The notes under the pieces: model-generated | What the model saw: only the letters and a program-made list of their open reading frames with translations | Told to the model about the DNA's origin: nothing | Database searches by the model: none | Assembly: GCA_016209525.1 (NCBI GenBank) | Contig: JACQWK010000428.1 | Coordinates: 1-34,902, forward strand | Source of the DNA: Verrucomicrobiota bacterium | Lineage (GTDB): Bacteria; Verrucomicrobiota; Verrucomicrobiia; Limisphaerales; SIBE01 | DNA length: 34,902 bases | Direction: 5' to 3' | Position numbers and translations under genes: made by a program | Shown: one piece after another, positions 8,413 through 16,984 of the stretch | Layout: the number at the start of each line of letters is the position of its first letter | How positions within the stretch are numbered: position 1 is the stretch's first letter

Positions 8413-8449
8413 CACCAAACTTTGATGCATCTGCATCGAAGTTTGGTGG
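8413..8449. repeat. 17-bp inverted repeat with a 2-base centre
   Basis: The arms CACCAAACTTTGATGCA (8413-8429) and TGCATCGAAGTTTGGTG (8433-8449, allowing for the small centre) pair at all but one position, which is a G-T pair. It lies in the divergent gap between the histidine kinase and prmC. No T-run follows on either strand, so an operator or mobile palindrome is as likely as a terminator. The rest of 8252-8637 shows no gene. Confidence 0.65.
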
Positions 8450-8637
8450 GGAGCCTATGCGCACGGATTCAATATCGGCCGGCGTCGTCGCCCGGCGCGA
8501 CGATTTTCCGGAGCGCGGCTGTGTGCGAGCACCAACCGCAGCCTTCGGCTGTTCCGACGCGCTGCGGCTGGGTCTTCGATCACATCCGCGCTCCGTTTCG
8601 GTTGCGGCTCCTTGGCCTTGTGGGGTATCACTTCACC

Positions 8638-9636
8638 ATGACGGTTCTGGAAGTGATCCAGAAAAGCGCGGAGTACCTCGCCAAAAAAGGCCTGGAGTCG
8701 CCTCGGCTGCAAGTCGAGTTGCTGCTGGCTCATGCTTTGAAAATTCCGCGCCTCAATTTGTATCTGGACTTCGAACGGGGATTGTCCGACGCGGAGATTG
8801 CGGACGTGCGACAGATGGTAAAACGCCGCGGCCGACGGGAGCCTTTGCAGCACATTCTCGGTTCCACTTCATTTTGCGGACTCGAGATGCGGGTGACGCC
8901 GGCGGTCCTCGTGCCGCGGCCGGAGACAGAATTGCTGGCGGAGAGAGCGTGGCGATTTCTCTGTATCCGGCAGGCTTCTTCAAATATGCATCCGGACACT
9001 GAACCCACCCCCGAACCCCTCCCAGGGAGGGGAGCCGAGCGTGGTACAGCAGATCAGAGTTCCCCTCCTGGGAGGGGCGCAGGGGTGGGTTCGTTCGTGG
9101 AAAACCTGGCGCAGAATGAGTCGGTTGCGCCTGCGGTTCTGGATTTCGGAACTGGAAGCGGCTGCTTGGCGGTCAGTATTGCCGTGAATGCGCCCGCCGC
9201 GCGAGTCTGGGCTCTGGAAATCTCGGAAGCGGCTCTTGAGGTTGCAACCCAGAACGCCGCCTTGCATCACGTCTCGGATCGGATTCAGTTCGTGCAGGGA
9301 GACGGTATTGCGGCTTTGCCCGCGGGCATTCAATTTGATTTGATCGTTTCCAATCCGCCCTACATCGCGTCGCGGGAAATCGACTCGTTGCAGCCTGAGG
9401 TTCGGGATCATGATCCCCGCATCGCGCTGGACGGCGGCGAAGACGGCTTGAACTTCTTTCGCGCTTTTGCGGCGCAGGCCAAGACCTTCCTCCGTCCTTC
9501 CGGAAAGCTCATGGCCGAATTCGGAGACGGGCAAGAGCAAGCGATTGAAAGGCTTTTCCGGGACCGCGGTTGGCTGATTGAAGCAGTCGGGCGCGACTAT
9601 GCAGGTCGGCCCAGGATTCTCGTGGCACAGCCATAG
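8638..9636 (+). CDS. prmC: Peptide chain release factor N5-glutamine methyltransferase
   Basis: 332 residues. PrmC methylates the glutamine of the GGQ motif in release factors RF1/RF2, using SAM, in the cytoplasm. The helical N-terminal domain covers about 1-75, followed by PLQHILGSTSFCGLEM and LVPRPETELLAERA, then the Rossmann methyltransferase domain with VLDFGTGSGCLA and the hallmark NPPY (SNPPYIASREID). The ATG at 8638 starts exactly at the conserved N-terminus (MTVLEVIQKSAEYL); the open frame upstream is not conserved. An oddity is a Pro/Gly/Arg-rich stretch of some 40 residues between RPETE and motif I, encoded by a palindromic repeat at 9001-9092. Homologues usually have about 10-15 residues there. 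No prfA is adjacent; murA follows after 168 bases. Confidence 0.93.
   Translation: MTVLEVIQKSAEYLAKKGLESPRLQVELLLAHALKIPRLNLYLDFERGLSDAEIADVRQMVKRRGRREPLQHILGSTSFCGLEMRVTPAVLVPRPETELLAERAWRFLCIRQASSNMHPDTEPTPEPLPGRGAERGTADQSSPPGRGAGVGSFVENLAQNESVAPAVLDFGTGSGCLAVSIAVNAPAARVWALEISEAALEVATQNAALHHVSDRIQFVQGDGIAALPAGIQFDLIVSNPPYIASREIDSLQPEVRDHDPRIALDGGEDGLNFFRAFAAQAKTFLRPSGKLMAEFGDGQEQAIERLFRDRGWLIEAVGRDYAGRPRILVAQP
9001..9092. repeat. Palindromic element inserted in frame within prmC
   Basis: The left arm (9001-9033) begins GAACCCACCCCCGAACCCC and the right arm (9061-9092) ends GCAGGGGTGGGTTC. The arms are near-complete inverse copies over about 32 bases, apart from a few changes, around a 27-base centre. 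The element keeps the prmC frame open and encodes TEPTPEPLPGRG and SSPPGRGAGVGS. It is placed in a variable loop before SAM motif I, so the enzyme may tolerate it. Confidence 0.85.
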
Positions 9637-9639
9637 TCC

Positions 9640-9733
9640 GTAGCCGCCGACGTAAGGAGGCGGAACCAAATTGACGACTTACGAATTACGATTTGCGATT
9701 TGGGAAGGTCCGCCTCCTCACGTCGGCGGCTAC
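9640..9733. repeat. GTAGCCGCC inverted-repeat element, copy 2
   Basis: Left end GTAGCCGCCGACGTAAGGAGG and right end CCTCCTCACGTCGGCGGCTAC are near-perfect inverse copies. The centre has ACTTACGAATTACGATTTGCG, a decayed 7-mer array. It is followed by GGTTCATGG at 9742-9750. The element fills most of the prmC-murA gap, so the murA promoter may be close to or within it. Confidence 0.85.
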
Positions 9734-9804
9734 GAACGGGCGGTTCATGGAGAGTTCCACAGCGCGCTTGTCTTATTTCGCTTTCGCGCTAAACCAAGGA
9801 ACAC

Positions 9805-11064
9805 ATGGATAGTTTGCTGATCAAAGGCGGCGCGCCACTGCACGGCGAGGTGACCATCAGCGGAGCCAAAAACGCCGTGCTGCCGATCATGGCCGCCACA
9901 CTGTTGACGCCGGAGGCCTGCACGATCCGCCGGGTCCCCAACCTCAGTGACGTGAAGTTCATGGGCGAGATCCTGACGTCGCTGGGGGCGGAAGTGAAAT
10001 GCGGCGAGAACGCTCTCACCATCCGGGCCGAGAAGATCAGGGGTGTCGGCGACTATGACCTCGTGCGCAAAATGCGCGGGTCGATCTGCATCCTCGGACC
10101 CCTGCTGGCTCGTCTGCGCAAAGCGCGAGTTTCCATGCCCGGCGGCTGCGTGATTGGTTCGAGGCCAATCGATCTTCACCTGAAGGGGCTGCAAGCCTTG
10201 GGCACCAAGATCTCGTTTGCCAACGGATACGTGGTGGCCTCAGCTCCCAAGTTGATCGGAGCCGACTTGTTCCTTGGCGGGCGCGCCGGGCCGACGGTGC
10301 TTGGGACGGCCAACGTGATGATGGCGGCGGTGCTGGCCGACGGCGTCACCATCATTGAAAGCGCCGCCTGCGAACCGGAGGTCGTGGACTTGGCGAACTT
10401 CTTGAATGCCATGGGCGCCAAAATCGCCGGCGCTGGGAGCCCGACGGTGACGGTTACTGGCGTGAAAGCGTTGCACGGCGCGGAGCACGAAGTGATCCCC
10501 GACCGCATTGAAGCCGCCACCTTCGCCATCGCCGCCGCGGCGACGGACGGCGAAGTGAATATTCTGGGCGCGCGGCCTGATCACATGCACGCCGTCCTGG
10601 ACAAATTGCGTGAAGCCCGCGTAAGAATCGAAAGAAATGGTCCGGCGCTGACCGTGCGGCGGGGAGGGCGCCTCAAGCCGGTGGATATCACCACGCTTCC
10701 CTACGCCGGATTTCCGACCGACGTGCAAGCGCAGATGATGGCGCTCATGGCCTTGACGCCGGGGATCAGCATCATTACAGAGCGGATTTTCGAGTCTCGG
10801 TTCATGCACGTGAGCGAACTGGCGCGCTTGGGGGCCGATATTGCGATTGAAGGGCCAAGTGCGATAGTAAAAGGCGGCAAGCCCCTGAGCGGCGCTCCTG
10901 TGATGGCCAGCGACCTGCGCGCTTCGGCGGCATTGGTCATCGCCGGTTTGACCGCGCGAGGCGCCACCATGGTGAAAAGGATTTATCACTTGGATCGCGG
11001 ATACGAGAACATCGACGCGAAACTGAGAGGACTCGGAGCGCGAATCGAGCGCGTGGAAGAATGA
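9805..11064 (+). CDS. murA: UDP-N-acetylglucosamine 1-carboxyvinyltransferase
   Basis: 419 residues, the usual length. MurA transfers enolpyruvate from PEP to UDP-GlcNAc, the first committed step of peptidoglycan synthesis, in the cytoplasm. Visible are the N-terminal SGAKNAVLPIMAATLL with the PEP-contacting Lys-Asn pair, the catalytic C115 in MPGGCVIGSRP (the fosfomycin target, so the Cys-type enzyme), PDRIEAATF, and the closing YHLDRGYENIDAKLRGLGA. The ATG at 9805 has AAGGAA a few bases upstream. The 3' end overlaps the next gene by four bases (ATGA at 11061-11064), so the two are probably translationally coupled. Confidence 0.97.
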   Translation: MDSLLIKGGAPLHGEVTISGAKNAVLPIMAATLLTPEACTIRRVPNLSDVKFMGEILTSLGAEVKCGENALTIRAEKIRGVGDYDLVRKMRGSICILGPLLARLRKARVSMPGGCVIGSRPIDLHLKGLQALGTKISFANGYVVASAPKLIGADLFLGGRAGPTVLGTANVMMAAVLADGVTIIESAACEPEVVDLANFLNAMGAKIAGAGSPTVTVTGVKALHGAEHEVIPDRIEAATFAIAAAATDGEVNILGARPDHMHAVLDKLREARVRIERNGPALTVRRGGRLKPVDITTLPYAGFPTDVQAQMMALMALTPGISIITERIFESRFMHVSELARLGADIAIEGPSAIVKGGKPLSGAPVMASDLRASAALVIAGLTARGATMVKRIYHLDRGYENIDAKLRGLGARIERVEE

Positions 11065-11474
11065 GCCGATACCTCATTGGAATATTGATCCTCCTGGCGT
11101 TCTTCGGACTGTTTCGAAAGGTCATGGAGAGGTATCAGGAGATCGAGAAGCGCGGCACTCTTTCTCAGCCGGCCGGCGCCGCGCCGGCTCCGCAGTCCCC
11201 CTCGGCCAGCCCGGCCGGGCTCCCGCCTTCGCTCGAACCGGTGCTTCAAGCCGCGCAAAGGCAAGGCGCAGCCGGGTTGAGGGATTTCTTGGCCCGCTAC
11301 AGCTTTAGTATCCAGGACCCGAAACTCGCGGCCATCGAACTCGATTACGTCGTGCTGGTCAGCTTGCACGATCCCGCCGAAGCCAAACGCGTTTTTAAGG
11401 CTGTCCAGCAGCGGACACCGACGTGGTCCCCGATTTACCCGCGGGTGAAGAGCCTGGAGAAGAATTACCAGTGA
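11061..11474 (+). CDS. Small membrane-anchored protein of unknown function
   Basis: 137 residues. One hydrophobic helix (LIGILILLAFFGLF, about 5-18) lies at the N-terminus with a positive residue on each side, followed by an Ala/Pro/Ser-rich linker (about 38-58) and a soluble helical domain of about 75 residues (LEPVLQAAQRQG to SLEKNYQ). It is probably tethered to the inner membrane. I do not recognise the family. Its start overlaps the murA stop codon (ATGA), which implies co-expression with murA and hints at an envelope role, but nothing more can be said from sequence. Confidence 0.7.
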   Translation: MSRYLIGILILLAFFGLFRKVMERYQEIEKRGTLSQPAGAAPAPQSPSASPAGLPPSLEPVLQAAQRQGAAGLRDFLARYSFSIQDPKLAAIELDYVVLVSLHDPAEAKRVFKAVQQRTPTWSPIYPRVKSLEKNYQ

Positions 11475-11500
11475 GCTGAAGACGTGTTGCTCTCTCCACG

Positions 11501-11540
11501 AACCTGGTAGGGCTGACCTGCAGGTCAGCCCTACCAGGTT
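11501..11540. repeat. Perfect 40-bp palindrome
   Basis: The first 20 bases (AACCTGGTAGGGCTGACCTG) are the exact inverse complement of the next 20, with no loop. It lies 26 bases after the 11061-11474 gene and its right end runs into a GGTTCATG site at 11537. It could form a cruciform or a transcript hairpin. There is no following T-run for a standard terminator. Confidence 0.9.
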
Positions 11541-11589
11541 CATGATCGCACTGCGCGCCAAATTTGGCGTTGGGGCTTTCCATGAACGT
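11537..11589. repeat. GGTTCATGG-family element, variant
   Basis: Starts GGTTCATGA and ends CCATGAACG, with GCGCGCCAAATTTGGCG in the centre. It overlaps the end of the 40-bp palindrome and is followed directly by a hairpin at 11590-11619 (GGCAGGGACGGA / TCCGTCCTTGCC, one G-T pair). The three together fill the gap before the EamA gene. Confidence 0.65.
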
Positions 11590-11678
11590 GGCAGGGACGG
11601 ATTCCACTCCGTCCTTGCCAACGACAAGGAATTGCCTTTCACACTCACGACGGATCGTTAGTATGGCGTTTGTAACGC

Positions 11679-12647
11679 ATGCACAGCGAACAACAGAGAA
11701 CGCCGGCCCGCGGAATGGTGATTGCCGCGTTCGCGTCGGTGTACGTGATCTGGGGAGCGACGTACCTGGCGATTCGGTTTGCCGTGGAGACGATCCCTCC
11801 CTTCCTGATGGGCGGCACGCGGTTTGTGCTGGCGGGAGCGATGCTTTACGGCGTGCTGCGTTTGGCTGGAAGCCCGGCGCCGGAACGAATGCACTGGAAG
11901 AACGCCACGGTGGCCGGGGCGCTCTTGCTGGGCATCGGAAACGGCGGTCTCAATTGGGCCGAACAAAAGGTCGCTTCGAGTGTGGCCGCTTTGTTGATCG
12001 CTTTTACGCCGCTTTGGTTCGCCTTGCTCGAATGGCTGCGTCCGAAGGGCACACGGCCCACGCTGCAAACCATCGCCGGCATCACGGTCGGATTCGCCGG
12101 CATGGCGGTGCTGGTGAATTCACGAGACGCCGGACACGCCGGAGTGATTGATCCCGCAGGAGTGGCGGCCTTGCTGTTGGCCAGTTTTTCTTGGGCGTGC
12201 GGCTCGCTTTACGTTCGTTATACTCCCAAGCCCGACACAGCGCTGATGGGAGGCGCCTTGCAGATGATTACGGGAGGCGCCATCCTGTGCGTGATGGGAC
12301 TCGCCGCCGGGGAATTGACGTCGTTTCGAGTGGCGGAGATTTCTGCCCGCTCGGCGGGGGGTTTTTTGTTTCTGCTGTTTATCGGTTCGATGCTGGGCTT
12401 CACCTCTTATACCTGGCTGCTGAAAGTCACCACGCCGGCCCGGCTCTCCACGTATGCCTACGTCAACCCGGTCGTCGCCGTGTTCCTCGGCTGGTCCATC
12501 GGCGGCGAAAAGTTGACGGTCCAGATGCTCACGGCGGCGGTGGTGGTCATCCTGGGGGTGGTCATCATCACAACCCAGCGAACCGCTCCCAAAGGTCCGC
12601 CGAAGGACACCCGCGCTAGGGACGAGGCGCGAGCGGCTGTTGCTTGA
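11679..12647 (+). CDS. EamA/DMT-family transporter
   Basis: 322 residues with about ten hydrophobic helices, arranged as two EamA repeats (about 15-145 and 160-300). Motifs are VYVIWGATYLAIRFAVETIPP at the start and TYAYVNPVVAVFLGW near the end, typical of YedA/RhaT-like drug/metabolite exporters in the inner membrane. Substrate unknown. The ATG at 11679 gives the usual short cytoplasmic N-terminus. The last 32 bases overlap the 3' end of dnaG on the other strand, so the two genes converge without room for a separate terminator. Confidence 0.9.
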   Translation: MHSEQQRTPARGMVIAAFASVYVIWGATYLAIRFAVETIPPFLMGGTRFVLAGAMLYGVLRLAGSPAPERMHWKNATVAGALLLGIGNGGLNWAEQKVASSVAALLIAFTPLWFALLEWLRPKGTRPTLQTIAGITVGFAGMAVLVNSRDAGHAGVIDPAGVAALLLASFSWACGSLYVRYTPKPDTALMGGALQMITGGAILCVMGLAAGELTSFRVAEISARSAGGFLFLLFIGSMLGFTSYTWLLKVTTPARLSTYAYVNPVVAVFLGWSIGGEKLTVQMLTAAVVVILGVVIITTQRTAPKGPPKDTRARDEARAAVA

Positions 12648-14415
12648 CTCGCCTCAATTCCATCTGTTCCTGCAGCAATTGGAGCCGTTCTCCTTCGCTG
12701 GTCTCCGGCAGACCGCACCGCCGGATCAAATCTCTCAAAGCCCGGTCGATGGATAGGTTTCTCAAGCGAAGGCCGAGATCCTGAATCTGTTGCAGAGGAT
12801 TTGGAATGGCGCGGCTCTCGGCCAGCGCTTCGCTGATCATGCTGCGCGCGGAGGAATCTTCAAATTGAGCCAACAGAGCCGGGGCTCCGGTCGCGCTCTG
12901 CTGGGAGTGCAGAGCCATCCGGGCCGCTACGATGGCGCGCACCTGATGATTCTCGATCCACTTCAGGTCGAAGTGAACCGTGACCCAAGGCAGCACGTCC
13001 TCGTGCAGGAGAATCAACTTCAACAGCCACACCTCCTGCGGGGCCGGGCGGGCCGCAGCCTCCGGAGTTTCCGTTCCTGCTTCGACCGGCTCTCGGCGTT
13101 TGGCGCCGATGCGAGCTAGCCTCCCAAACTCCAATCGCACAGCCTCGGGCGCCACTCCAAGCCGCAGCGCCGTCTGCTGCGCATATTTATCCACGAGCAC
13201 TTGATGGCCGGTCTTCTGAACAGCCTCGGCCATCGCTTTGGCGATGGCCATTTGTCCCTTGTCCGATCGCACATCGTGAGTCCGGCAAAGATGGTTCAGA
13301 TAAAAATCAAAAAATCCTTCCGCCCGATCGATCAATTGTTGAAAGGCGGGGCCGCCTTGTTCTTTGATCAAACTGTCCGGATCGTGCGGCGCCGGGATGG
13401 AGGCCACACGCACGGCCAAGCCGGAAGCCAGCAAGCTGTCGAGCACGCGGATCGCCGCGGCTTGGCCGGCCGTGTCCGAGTCGAAGCACAGAACGACTTC
13501 GTCCACGTATCGTTTGAGAATGCGCGCGTGATCGGCGGTAAAAGCCGTTCCTTGGGGAGCGACGACGTTTCGGACTCCGGCCATGTAACAAGCGATCAGG
13601 TCGAGCTGGCCTTCACAGATGATCGCACACTGCGCGTCGAGCAACGCGCGTTTGGACTTATCGAGTCCGAAGAAGACCTTTCCTTTCGTGAAGATGGGCG
13701 TTTCGGGCGAGTTGACGTATTTCGCCGTCTTCTCATCGCCGGCAATGACGCGGCCGCTAAACCCGATGACTCGCCCTTGCTCATCGCAGATCGGAAACAT
13801 GAGCCGGCCTCGGAAGCGATCGTAGTAGCGCTCCTCGCCTTCCTTGCGGATGATGAGGCCCGCCTGCTCGATGAGCGGCCAGGCGTAGCCTTTCGATTTC
13901 GCCCAGTTCACGGTGTCGTCCCAAGCGTCCGGAGCGTAGCCAAGACGGAACAGCTTCACGGCTTCGTCCGAGACACCGCGCTTGGCGAGATAGGCGCGCG
14001 CGGGTTCTCCTGCGGCATCGTTGAGCAGGTTCGTGTGCCAGCGCTGCGCCATCCGCTCGTGGATTTCGAGCAAGCTCTCTTTGAGAAACCGGCTCTGCTG
14101 CCCGCCCGGTTCTTTTTCGAATTCCAGAGCGATCTTCGCCCGTTCGGCCAAGCGCCGGACGGCTTCGCCAAAACTGATGTTCTCGTACTCCTGGATGAAG
14201 GTGAAGACGTCGCCGCCCTTGTGGCAGCCGAAACAGTGGAAGATTTGCTTGTGCGGATTGACGTTGAAGCTCGGGGTCTTCTCCTTGTGGAACGGGCACA
14301 GCGCGACGAAGTTCGCTCCAGCCCGTTTCAGGGGCAGCACCGAATTGATCACTTCCACGATGTCGCTCGCGGCGCGAATTTGCTCGAGCACAGCTTGACT
14401 GAACAATCCTGGCAT
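12616..14415 (-). CDS. dnaG: DNA primase
   Basis: 599 residues. DnaG makes the RNA primers for DNA replication. The N-terminal CHC2 zinc finger has C40, H43, C61 and C64 (LCPFHKEKTPSF, HCFGCHKGGD). The RNA-polymerase core follows with RLMFPICDEQGRVIGFSGR, then the TOPRIM domain with ICEGQLDLIACYMAG and CFDSDTAGQAA. The C-terminal part (about 450-599) is a poorly conserved helical helicase-binding region. The ATG at 14413-14415 starts the usual MPGLFSQAVLEQIRAASDIVEVI. It does not sit in the rpsU-dnaG-rpoD operon of many bacteria; its neighbours are a transporter and a secreted protease. Confidence 0.97.
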   Translation of the reverse strand: MPGLFSQAVLEQIRAASDIVEVINSVLPLKRAGANFVALCPFHKEKTPSFNVNPHKQIFHCFGCHKGGDVFTFIQEYENISFGEAVRRLAERAKIALEFEKEPGGQQSRFLKESLLEIHERMAQRWHTNLLNDAAGEPARAYLAKRGVSDEAVKLFRLGYAPDAWDDTVNWAKSKGYAWPLIEQAGLIIRKEGEERYYDRFRGRLMFPICDEQGRVIGFSGRVIAGDEKTAKYVNSPETPIFTKGKVFFGLDKSKRALLDAQCAIICEGQLDLIACYMAGVRNVVAPQGTAFTADHARILKRYVDEVVLCFDSDTAGQAAAIRVLDSLLASGLAVRVASIPAPHDPDSLIKEQGGPAFQQLIDRAEGFFDFYLNHLCRTHDVRSDKGQMAIAKAMAEAVQKTGHQVLVDKYAQQTALRLGVAPEAVRLEFGRLARIGAKRREPVEAGTETPEAAARPAPQEVWLLKLILLHEDVLPWVTVHFDLKWIENHQVRAIVAARMALHSQQSATGAPALLAQFEDSSARSMISEALAESRAIPNPLQQIQDLGLRLRNLSIDRALRDLIRRCGLPETSEGERLQLLQEQMELRRVKQQPLAPRP

Positions 14416-14561
14416 CAGCGCTCAAATGCAGCGTGCGTCGCATTTTGTCCACGAAAAAAGCTTTTCCGTGCGAACGGTTCCAAGCGAGGCAGGCTGGAAG
14501 CCTGCCATACATTGGCGAACGGACTCTTGCAGCATTCTCCATCAATATCCGCGGCCAAATA

Positions 14562-14641
14562 GGGTGGGGCGAGACTCCTGTCGAGCCCTGGCATCATGTC
14601 TGACAAAGAAGTCAGGGCTCGACGAGAGTCTCGCTCCACCC
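14562..14641. repeat. GGGGCGAGACTC hairpin repeat, copy 2
   Basis: The arms start GGGTGGGGCGAGACTCCTGT and end TCTCGCTCCACCC, with GTCGAGCCCTG and CAGGGCTCGAC inside and a loop around ATCATGTCTGACAAAGAA. Same family as 4078-4153 and 34794-34871. The wider gap 14416-14768 also has a short GGCAGGCTGGAAGCCTGCC palindrome near 14488 and a GAGAGCGGGCAGGGTGAGGGG stretch near 14676, but no gene. Confidence 0.85.
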
Positions 14642-14768
14642 AACTCGCTCGCACTTTGCATTCCCTCTCCTTGGGGAGAGCGGGCAGGGTGAGGGGAAAG
14701 GCACGGCTTCGATGTGGACTAGCGGATGCGACGGAGGACCGGTCGCGGTCCGACAGAGGAGTTGCAGG

Positions 14769-16589
14769 TCAAGGCAGCACTTGCACTCGGTAGTAACGCA
14801 TCACGTTGGTGGCTGACGCATCCAAGAACTCAACCGAAGTCCCGGCGGCAATCACGGCCCCGCCCGCGGGCCGCCAGGGGTCAGCGATCAGTTCCGACCG
14901 GCTGAAGACTTGATAGCGCTTTCCAGGGACGCCCTGCCACACGATGGTGCTGCCGCGCTGTGTTTGAATTAGCCGCTCGATCCGGAACAGAGATAGCCGA
15001 TTCGTCGGGTTGGTGCCGGCGGCGTGTTCGCCAAAATTGTCAAAGCCGTCCCCGTCCGGGTCGGAAGCAGGCCGGGCCGCATCCGCGGTAAAGCGCGGGA
15101 AGTAGCGGCGTTGAAAAGTGTCGTCCAAGCCGTCGAAGTTAAAATCCGGCATTGCCGGCAAGATTTCCAAAAATCCATTCGCGTAGGCAATGTTCGTCCC
15201 GTGTTGAACCACCAAGCTGCGCAAGCCGGGCACCGCATTGGCGGCGACACTGATCGTGGCTGAGATAAGATGAAGGCTGGGATTCGAGCCAGGAATTGCG
15301 TCGAACGTGAAGCTCGCCGGTCCCAGAGCAACGCCATCGCCGGTGACGGCCAGAGCTGCGCCGCTGGGCGGGAAATCCGGCGAATAGACGCCGATGACGA
15401 AATTACTGTCGCCCGGACGTAGGGTTGTCGGCGAGTTGACGGCCACCCATTCGCCGTCGTCCTGGGTGGCGGGCTGGATTCGAGTGATACGGAATGCCGG
15501 GTTTCCTCTCGTGACCACCAAATCGACGCGGTTCGTCCTACCGGCAGGAATCGAAACGGATGCGCTCGAAACCGGGAGAAAACGTGTGTCCGCGCCCGCA
15601 AACTCCGGCGCGATATCAAGCCCGGAAATCAATCGAGCCGGAGATCGGTTCGACGGAGGATCAAGCGGAGCCGCCCGCACGCGGTAAACTCCGGGTGGAA
15701 GCGCGGGCATTTCGTACTGGCCGTTCTGCCTCGTCACGGTGCCGGAAGCGAGACTTCCGGAAGCATCTTCAGCGATCACGCAAGCGCCGAAAACACCGGC
15801 TCCATCCAGCATCACTCGCCCTGACAAGAATCCCAGCTCCATCATCTGCTCCGGCGCCGGATAGAGCGCTCTGGCCGCCGCGATCTCGTCTCCGGAAAGC
15901 CCGGCCTGCGTGTTGACTCCGGCCGCGCCGCGCGCCAGCATGGTCGCCCCTCCCACCGGCGAATGGTCGATACCGATAAAATGGCCGATTTCATGCAGCA
16001 CGGTCGATTCGACGAATTGGTCCAATCGGTTGGTCGAGCTGAAATCCGCGAACCATTTGAATTGAACTCCATTCAACACAATGTCGGCCTCCAAGATCGC
16101 GTTCTCCGGGCTGACGCGGGGAAACGTCAGACTCAGGGCGCCGGAGATGTCGTCGAATCCGCCGTTGACGAGCGTGCTGTTCCGTGCCCAGAGAACGAGA
16201 TTAGTCTGATCCGACGTGTTCACATCGACTTTCGAGAAAGCCAATCCCGCCTCTTCGAATTTGAGCGCCGTGCCCGGGACGCTCTGCCATTGATCGAAAG
16301 CGGCGCGGACGGCGCTGAGTTCGGCGACGGCGTTCGTTTTCGAGTAGGCGTCGGGGCCCAGGAAGTAGCGGATGCTTTTGTTGGCTCGATTGATGATATT
16401 GGTGCTGACAGGAGCGTTGGAGATCATCAGCGGCCAACGCCTGTATTGTCCGGACGAGTTCGAGTTCACGACGAACGCCTGACTCGGCAGGATCAACAGG
16501 GCGACTAGCAGGTATGGCGCAGCGCGGAAAGGCAGCAACCAAACTGGGTGGCGCGAGACTCCGCTCTGGATTCTATACGCAATCCGCAT
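14769..16589 (-). CDS. Secreted matrixin-like zinc metalloprotease
   Basis: 606 residues from the ATG at 16587-16589. A signal peptide with hydrophobic core APYLLVALLILPSQA ends near residue 38. The metzincin domain (about 60-240) has HEIGHFIGIDH (H199, E200, H203, H209), the HExxHxxGxxH zinc site of M10-type enzymes, with M217 a few residues later as a possible Met-turn. A carboxypeptidase-regulatory-like beta domain (about 248-310, FLSGRVMLDGAGVFG) follows, then Ig-like strands, an Asp-rich segment DFNFDGLDD and DPDGDGFDNFGE (calcium-type repeats), and a C-terminal beta domain ending MRYYRVQVLP that I know from other secreted proteins of this phylum. It probably degrades extracellular protein. 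No PEP-CTERM tail is present. The frame is open further upstream, but that extension translates the repeat at 16672-16789 and should be excluded. Confidence 0.85.
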   Translation of the reverse strand: MRIAYRIQSGVSRHPVWLLPFRAAPYLLVALLILPSQAFVVNSNSSGQYRRWPLMISNAPVSTNIINRANKSIRYFLGPDAYSKTNAVAELSAVRAAFDQWQSVPGTALKFEEAGLAFSKVDVNTSDQTNLVLWARNSTLVNGGFDDISGALSLTFPRVSPENAILEADIVLNGVQFKWFADFSSTNRLDQFVESTVLHEIGHFIGIDHSPVGGATMLARGAAGVNTQAGLSGDEIAAARALYPAPEQMMELGFLSGRVMLDGAGVFGACVIAEDASGSLASGTVTRQNGQYEMPALPPGVYRVRAAPLDPPSNRSPARLISGLDIAPEFAGADTRFLPVSSASVSIPAGRTNRVDLVVTRGNPAFRITRIQPATQDDGEWVAVNSPTTLRPGDSNFVIGVYSPDFPPSGAALAVTGDGVALGPASFTFDAIPGSNPSLHLISATISVAANAVPGLRSLVVQHGTNIAYANGFLEILPAMPDFNFDGLDDTFQRRYFPRFTADAARPASDPDGDGFDNFGEHAAGTNPTNRLSLFRIERLIQTQRGSTIVWQGVPGKRYQVFSRSELIADPWRPAGGAVIAAGTSVEFLDASATNVMRYYRVQVLP

Positions 16590-16671
16590 CGCTGCGGGAA
16601 CTCTACGCCGGAGATCAGCAAAGCAAACCAGATTCCTCCGAGGAAGGGAGTCATCGTCTGGCAGCCCAGTG

Positions 16672-16789
16672 AGCGTGTTTTGAAAATGGGTGGAACGGGC
16701 TACCAGCCCGTTTTCGGCGGCAACCTGCCGCCGAAAATGGCGGCAGGCCAGTGGCCTGTTCCGCCCAAAAGGCAATTTCAAAACACGCT
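16672..16789. repeat. 118-bp palindromic element with nested hairpins
   Basis: Ends AGCGTGTTTTGAAA and TTTCAAAACACGCT are perfect 14-base inverted repeats. Inside are AACGGGCTACCAGCCCGTT, TTCGGCGGCAAC with CTGCCGCCGAA, and CAGGCCAGTGGCCTG. The element lies 82 bases upstream of the protease start codon and is translated in all the spurious upstream extensions. Terminal inverted repeats of fixed length suggest a MITE-like element; no flanking target duplication is obvious. The rest of 16590-16984 shows no gene. Confidence 0.85.
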
Positions 16790-16984
16790 TTGAGCGGGCG
16801 GCATCGTTCAATGCGCGCTCAATCCTCAAACGTTGTTCCGCCGGGCGAGACGCCGCGGCTCCACGGCAGCCGAGGACGCCCGCCGCTGCTGCGGTCGGCA
16901 TCGAGGGGAAGCACCTCGTTTGGCCCAATGAAAATATCTGGATTCTGTCTGGCAGTTCGTTAAGCTCGCGCTCATCTGGCTCCT

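Noticed and set aside
8413..8449. Rho-independent terminator
   Set aside because: Strong hairpin, but no T-run on either strand and it lies between two divergent gene starts.
13201..14562. 453-codon frame antisense to dnaG
   Set aside because: Shadow of a confidently identified primase; no domain in the translation.
16590..16928. N-terminal extension of the matrixin-like protease
   Set aside because: The extension translates the 118-bp palindromic element and stands in front of a complete signal peptide.
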